A stretch of 63,419 bases of DNA from Jiangella asiatica (GTDB lineage Bacteria; Actinomycetota; Actinomycetes; Jiangellales; Jiangellaceae), in NCBI RefSeq assembly GCF_004349065.1, contig NZ_SMKZ01000039.1, positions 1 through 63,419 on the forward strand, written 5' to 3'. The position numbers were made by a program, and so were the translations under genes. Of this stretch, positions 61,579 through 63,419 are shown piece after piece (the first letter of the stretch is position 1; every line of letters starts with the position of its first letter). The notes under the pieces were generated by a model. It searched no databases and was not told the origin of the DNA. It worked only from the letters and a program-made list of their open reading frames with translations.

Positions 61579-62790
61579 TCAAAGGATCGGGAGTTCGGCG
61601 CTGATGGTGGTGCCGCTGCCGGGAGGGCTGGCGATGTCGAGGCGTCCGTCGACGCCGGCGAGGCGGTCGGCGAGTCCGGCCAGGCCGTGGCCCTTGCCGA
61701 GGTGGGCGCCGCCTCGTCCGTCGTCGGTCACCTGGACGTGCAGGGTGTCGCCGACCCGCAGGACGGAGACCGCGCACTGCGACGCGCCGCTGTGCTTGGC
61801 GACGTTGGTGAGCGACTCGGTCACGACGAAGTAGGCGGCGTTCTCGATCGACGCGGGGAGCCGGTCGGCGACGACGTCGAGGGTGGTTGGTACCGGGCAG
61901 CGGGCGCCGGCGGCGGCGAGCGCGGCGGCCAGGCCGCGGTCGGTGAGGATGGGCGGTGCGATGCCGCGGGACACCGCCCGCAGCTCCTCCAGCGCCTCCT
62001 TGGTCTGGGTGACGGCGCCCTCCAGCAGCGGGCGGGCGGCCTCGGGGTCGTCGTCGAAGCGGCGCTGCGCGGACTCGAGGTCCATGGTGAGGCGGACCAG
62101 CCGCTGCTGCGGGCCGTCGTGGATGTCGCGCTCGACCCGTCGCAGCGTGTCCGCCTCGGCCTGGACGACGGCCTCGCGGCTGCGGCTGAGCTCCTCCGCG
62201 CGGGCCCGCAGCGTCGCCGTCTCGTTCGTCAGCAGCCCTCTCGCCAGCGACGCCTCGAGCGTGGCCAGCCCGCGCAGCACATGTGCCAGGAGCAGCGGGA
62301 GGCCGCGGAAGCCACCGCCGCCGGCGATGACCCACGCGAGCACGATGAGCGGCGTCATCCCGATCGTGAAACCGAGCCAGACGATGGTCGCGGACCAGGT
62401 GAACACCCGGACCGGCAGGATGAGCACGCAGAATCCCCAGTCGCGCCACGACTGCCGGTCGCGCAGGTACTCCACGACGTGCGACAGGCCGCGCCGTCGC
62501 GTGGACGTGTAGTACACCGGGCCGATCGGGCGACGCTCCATCCAGCCGACCCGCTTTCGCTCGATGGCGGCGAACCGCCTGGCCAGCAGCAGGGTGCCGG
62601 CCAGGATGGCGAAGCCGACGAAGGCGAGGACCGCCAGCCCGATGCCCAGCACCAGGCCGGTGATCATCGCGACGAAACCGGCGATGGCGATCGGCAGGCC
62701 GGGCAGCAGGTAGCCGAGGTCGCGCATGGTCTGCCGCGGGCTGGCGCCCGGGCGGTCGGCGTCGGTGGCGAGGTCCTGCTCGGTGGTCAC
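61579..62790 (-). CDS. NarL-type sensor histidine kinase, downstream tandem copy
   Basis: The 403-residue kinase has about four membrane helices (around 28-50, 55-75 and two between 115 and 165), a helical linker with SRSREAVVQAEADTLRRVERDIHDGPQQRLV (phosphoacceptor His in ERDIHDGPQQR, HisKA_3 type), and an ATPase domain with the N-box SLTNVAKHSGA and the G-box DDGRGGAHLGKGHGLAGLADR. It phosphorylates a NarL-type response regulator; none is adjacent in view. GTG 62790 overlaps the stop of the upstream copy by four bases. Its last codons (PIL) differ from the upstream copy (PIPTLSTT) exactly where DNA identity ends. Confidence 0.88.
   Translation of the reverse strand: MTTEQDLATDADRPGASPRQTMRDLGYLLPGLPIAIAGFVAMITGLVLGIGLAVLAFVGFAILAGTLLLARRFAAIERKRVGWMERRPIGPVYYTSTRRRGLSHVVEYLRDRQSWRDWGFCVLILPVRVFTWSATIVWLGFTIGMTPLIVLAWVIAGGGGFRGLPLLLAHVLRGLATLEASLARGLLTNETATLRARAEELSRSREAVVQAEADTLRRVERDIHDGPQQRLVRLTMDLESAQRRFDDDPEAARPLLEGAVTQTKEALEELRAVSRGIAPPILTDRGLAAALAAAGARCPVPTTLDVVADRLPASIENAAYFVVTESLTNVAKHSGASQCAVSVLRVGDTLHVQVTDDGRGGAHLGKGHGLAGLADRLAGVDGRLDIASPPGSGTTISAELPIL
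61586..62196. repeat. Direct repeat copy A, kinase C-terminal half
   Basis: At least 611 bases are repeated 1223 bases away at 62809-63419, with no difference seen when the two stretches were compared by eye, third codon positions included. The left junction is sharp at 61585/61586. A very recent tandem duplication, gene conversion or assembly artefact could explain it. Confidence 0.85.
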
Positions 62791-63419
62791 GTCGTGCTCA
62801 GGGTCGGAATCGGGAGTTCGGCGCTGATGGTGGTGCCGCTGCCGGGAGGGCTGGCGATGTCGAGGCGTCCGTCGACGCCGGCGAGGCGGTCGGCGAGTCC
62901 GGCCAGGCCGTGGCCCTTGCCGAGGTGGGCGCCGCCTCGTCCGTCGTCGGTCACCTGGACGTGCAGGGTGTCGCCGACCCGCAGGACGGAGACCGCGCAC
63001 TGCGACGCGCCGCTGTGCTTGGCGACGTTGGTGAGCGACTCGGTCACGACGAAGTAGGCGGCGTTCTCGATCGACGCGGGGAGCCGGTCGGCGACGACGT
63101 CGAGGGTGGTTGGTACCGGGCAGCGGGCGCCGGCGGCGGCGAGCGCGGCGGCCAGGCCGCGGTCGGTGAGGATGGGCGGTGCGATGCCGCGGGACACCGC
63201 CCGCAGCTCCTCCAGCGCCTCCTTGGTCTGGGTGACGGCGCCCTCCAGCAGCGGGCGGGCGGCCTCGGGGTCGTCGTCGAAGCGGCGCTGCGCGGACTCG
63301 AGGTCCATGGTGAGGCGGACCAGCCGCTGCTGCGGGCCGTCGTGGATGTCGCGCTCGACCCGTCGCAGCGTGTCCGCCTCGGCCTGGACGACGGCCTCGC
63401 GGCTGCGGCTGAGCTCCTC
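62787..63419 (-). CDS. NarL-type sensor histidine kinase, upstream tandem copy, cut by window edge
   Basis: About 210 C-terminal residues are visible: ERDIHDGPQQRLV, SLTNVAKHSGA, DDGRGGAHLGKGHGLAGLADR and the end AELPIPTLSTT. Coding bases 62809-63419 match the downstream copy. Its N-terminus and sensor helices are outside the window, so I cannot tell whether the entire gene is duplicated. The 4-base overlap with the next gene means the pair is translated from one message. Confidence 0.85.
   Translation of the reverse strand, partial: EELSRSREAVVQAEADTLRRVERDIHDGPQQRLVRLTMDLESAQRRFDDDPEAARPLLEGAVTQTKEALEELRAVSRGIAPPILTDRGLAAALAAAGARCPVPTTLDVVADRLPASIENAAYFVVTESLTNVAKHSGASQCAVSVLRVGDTLHVQVTDDGRGGAHLGKGHGLAGLADRLAGVDGRLDIASPPGSGTTISAELPIPTLSTT
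62809..63419. repeat. Direct repeat copy B, kinase C-terminal half
   Basis: Partner of 61586-62196; continues beyond the right edge, so its full length is unknown. Confidence 0.85.

Overview
The window is very GC-rich with strong third-position GC bias, GTG starts, leaderless-type promoters, a methylglucan/glycogen-type glycosyltransferase, PASTA kinase, NAD-dependent ligase and sortases. This points to an actinomycete; a Jiangella-like or neighbouring lineage is possible but is only an inference. No rRNA, tRNA, CRISPR array or intact insertion sequence was seen.

Region 1 (1-24.7 kb) carries a conserved actinobacterial housekeeping order: GT4 glycosyltransferase (left edge, partial), etfB-etfA, iscS-type cysteine desulfurase, mnmA, a MetE-like protein, ligA and an ACT-domain protein. 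The same order is found in mycobacteria (Rv3032, Rv3029c/Rv3028c, Rv3025c, Rv3024c, Rv3015c, Rv3014c, Rv3013). Accessory genes are inserted between these landmarks: a TetR/hydrolase pair with two matching operators, a frameshifted DUF3800 gene, a VIT-type transporter, a DUF433/DUF5615 toxin-antitoxin pair, a large LuxR-type ATPase regulator divergent from a subtilase with a beta-propeller tail, and a RecQ helicase.

Region 2 (24.7-33 kb) holds regulators (NarL-type response regulator, PadR, TrmB-like), an orphan peptide-type substrate-binding lipoprotein and a second large secreted subtilase with a strong palindrome in its divergent promoter region.

Region 3 (33-39.5 kb) is the most novel-looking cassette: a MacB/LolD-type ATPase, a 62-residue peptide with eight cysteines, a fused MauE-thioredoxin membrane oxidoreductase, a type-I ABC exporter and a FtsX-type permease. 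The last three genes overlap or abut. It reads as a dedicated system for making, oxidising and exporting a disulfide-rich peptide.

Region 4 (39.5-43.3 kb) has a Tat-exported metallophosphoesterase, two gene relics and a GDPD-like protein with degenerate catalytic residues.

Region 5 (43.3-59.6 kb) is a 16-kb phosphate-uptake and cell-surface locus behind two PHO-box-like direct repeats: pstC, pstA, two membrane-anchored and one secreted PstS-like binding proteins, an Ig-like LAxTG surface protein, a mini-gene copying the tail of the secreted binding protein, a sortase-fold protein lacking both catalytic His and Cys, pstB, a lytic transglycosylase, a PASTA Ser/Thr kinase and a protein with a second sortase-like C-terminus. 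Many of these genes overlap by 4 bases, and a hairpin follows the last stop codon.

Region 6 (60-63.4 kb) has a YbhN-like flippase-type membrane protein, decayed MFS and TetR fragments, and two tandem histidine kinase genes whose visible C-terminal halves appear identical at the nucleotide level; the second runs off the right edge.
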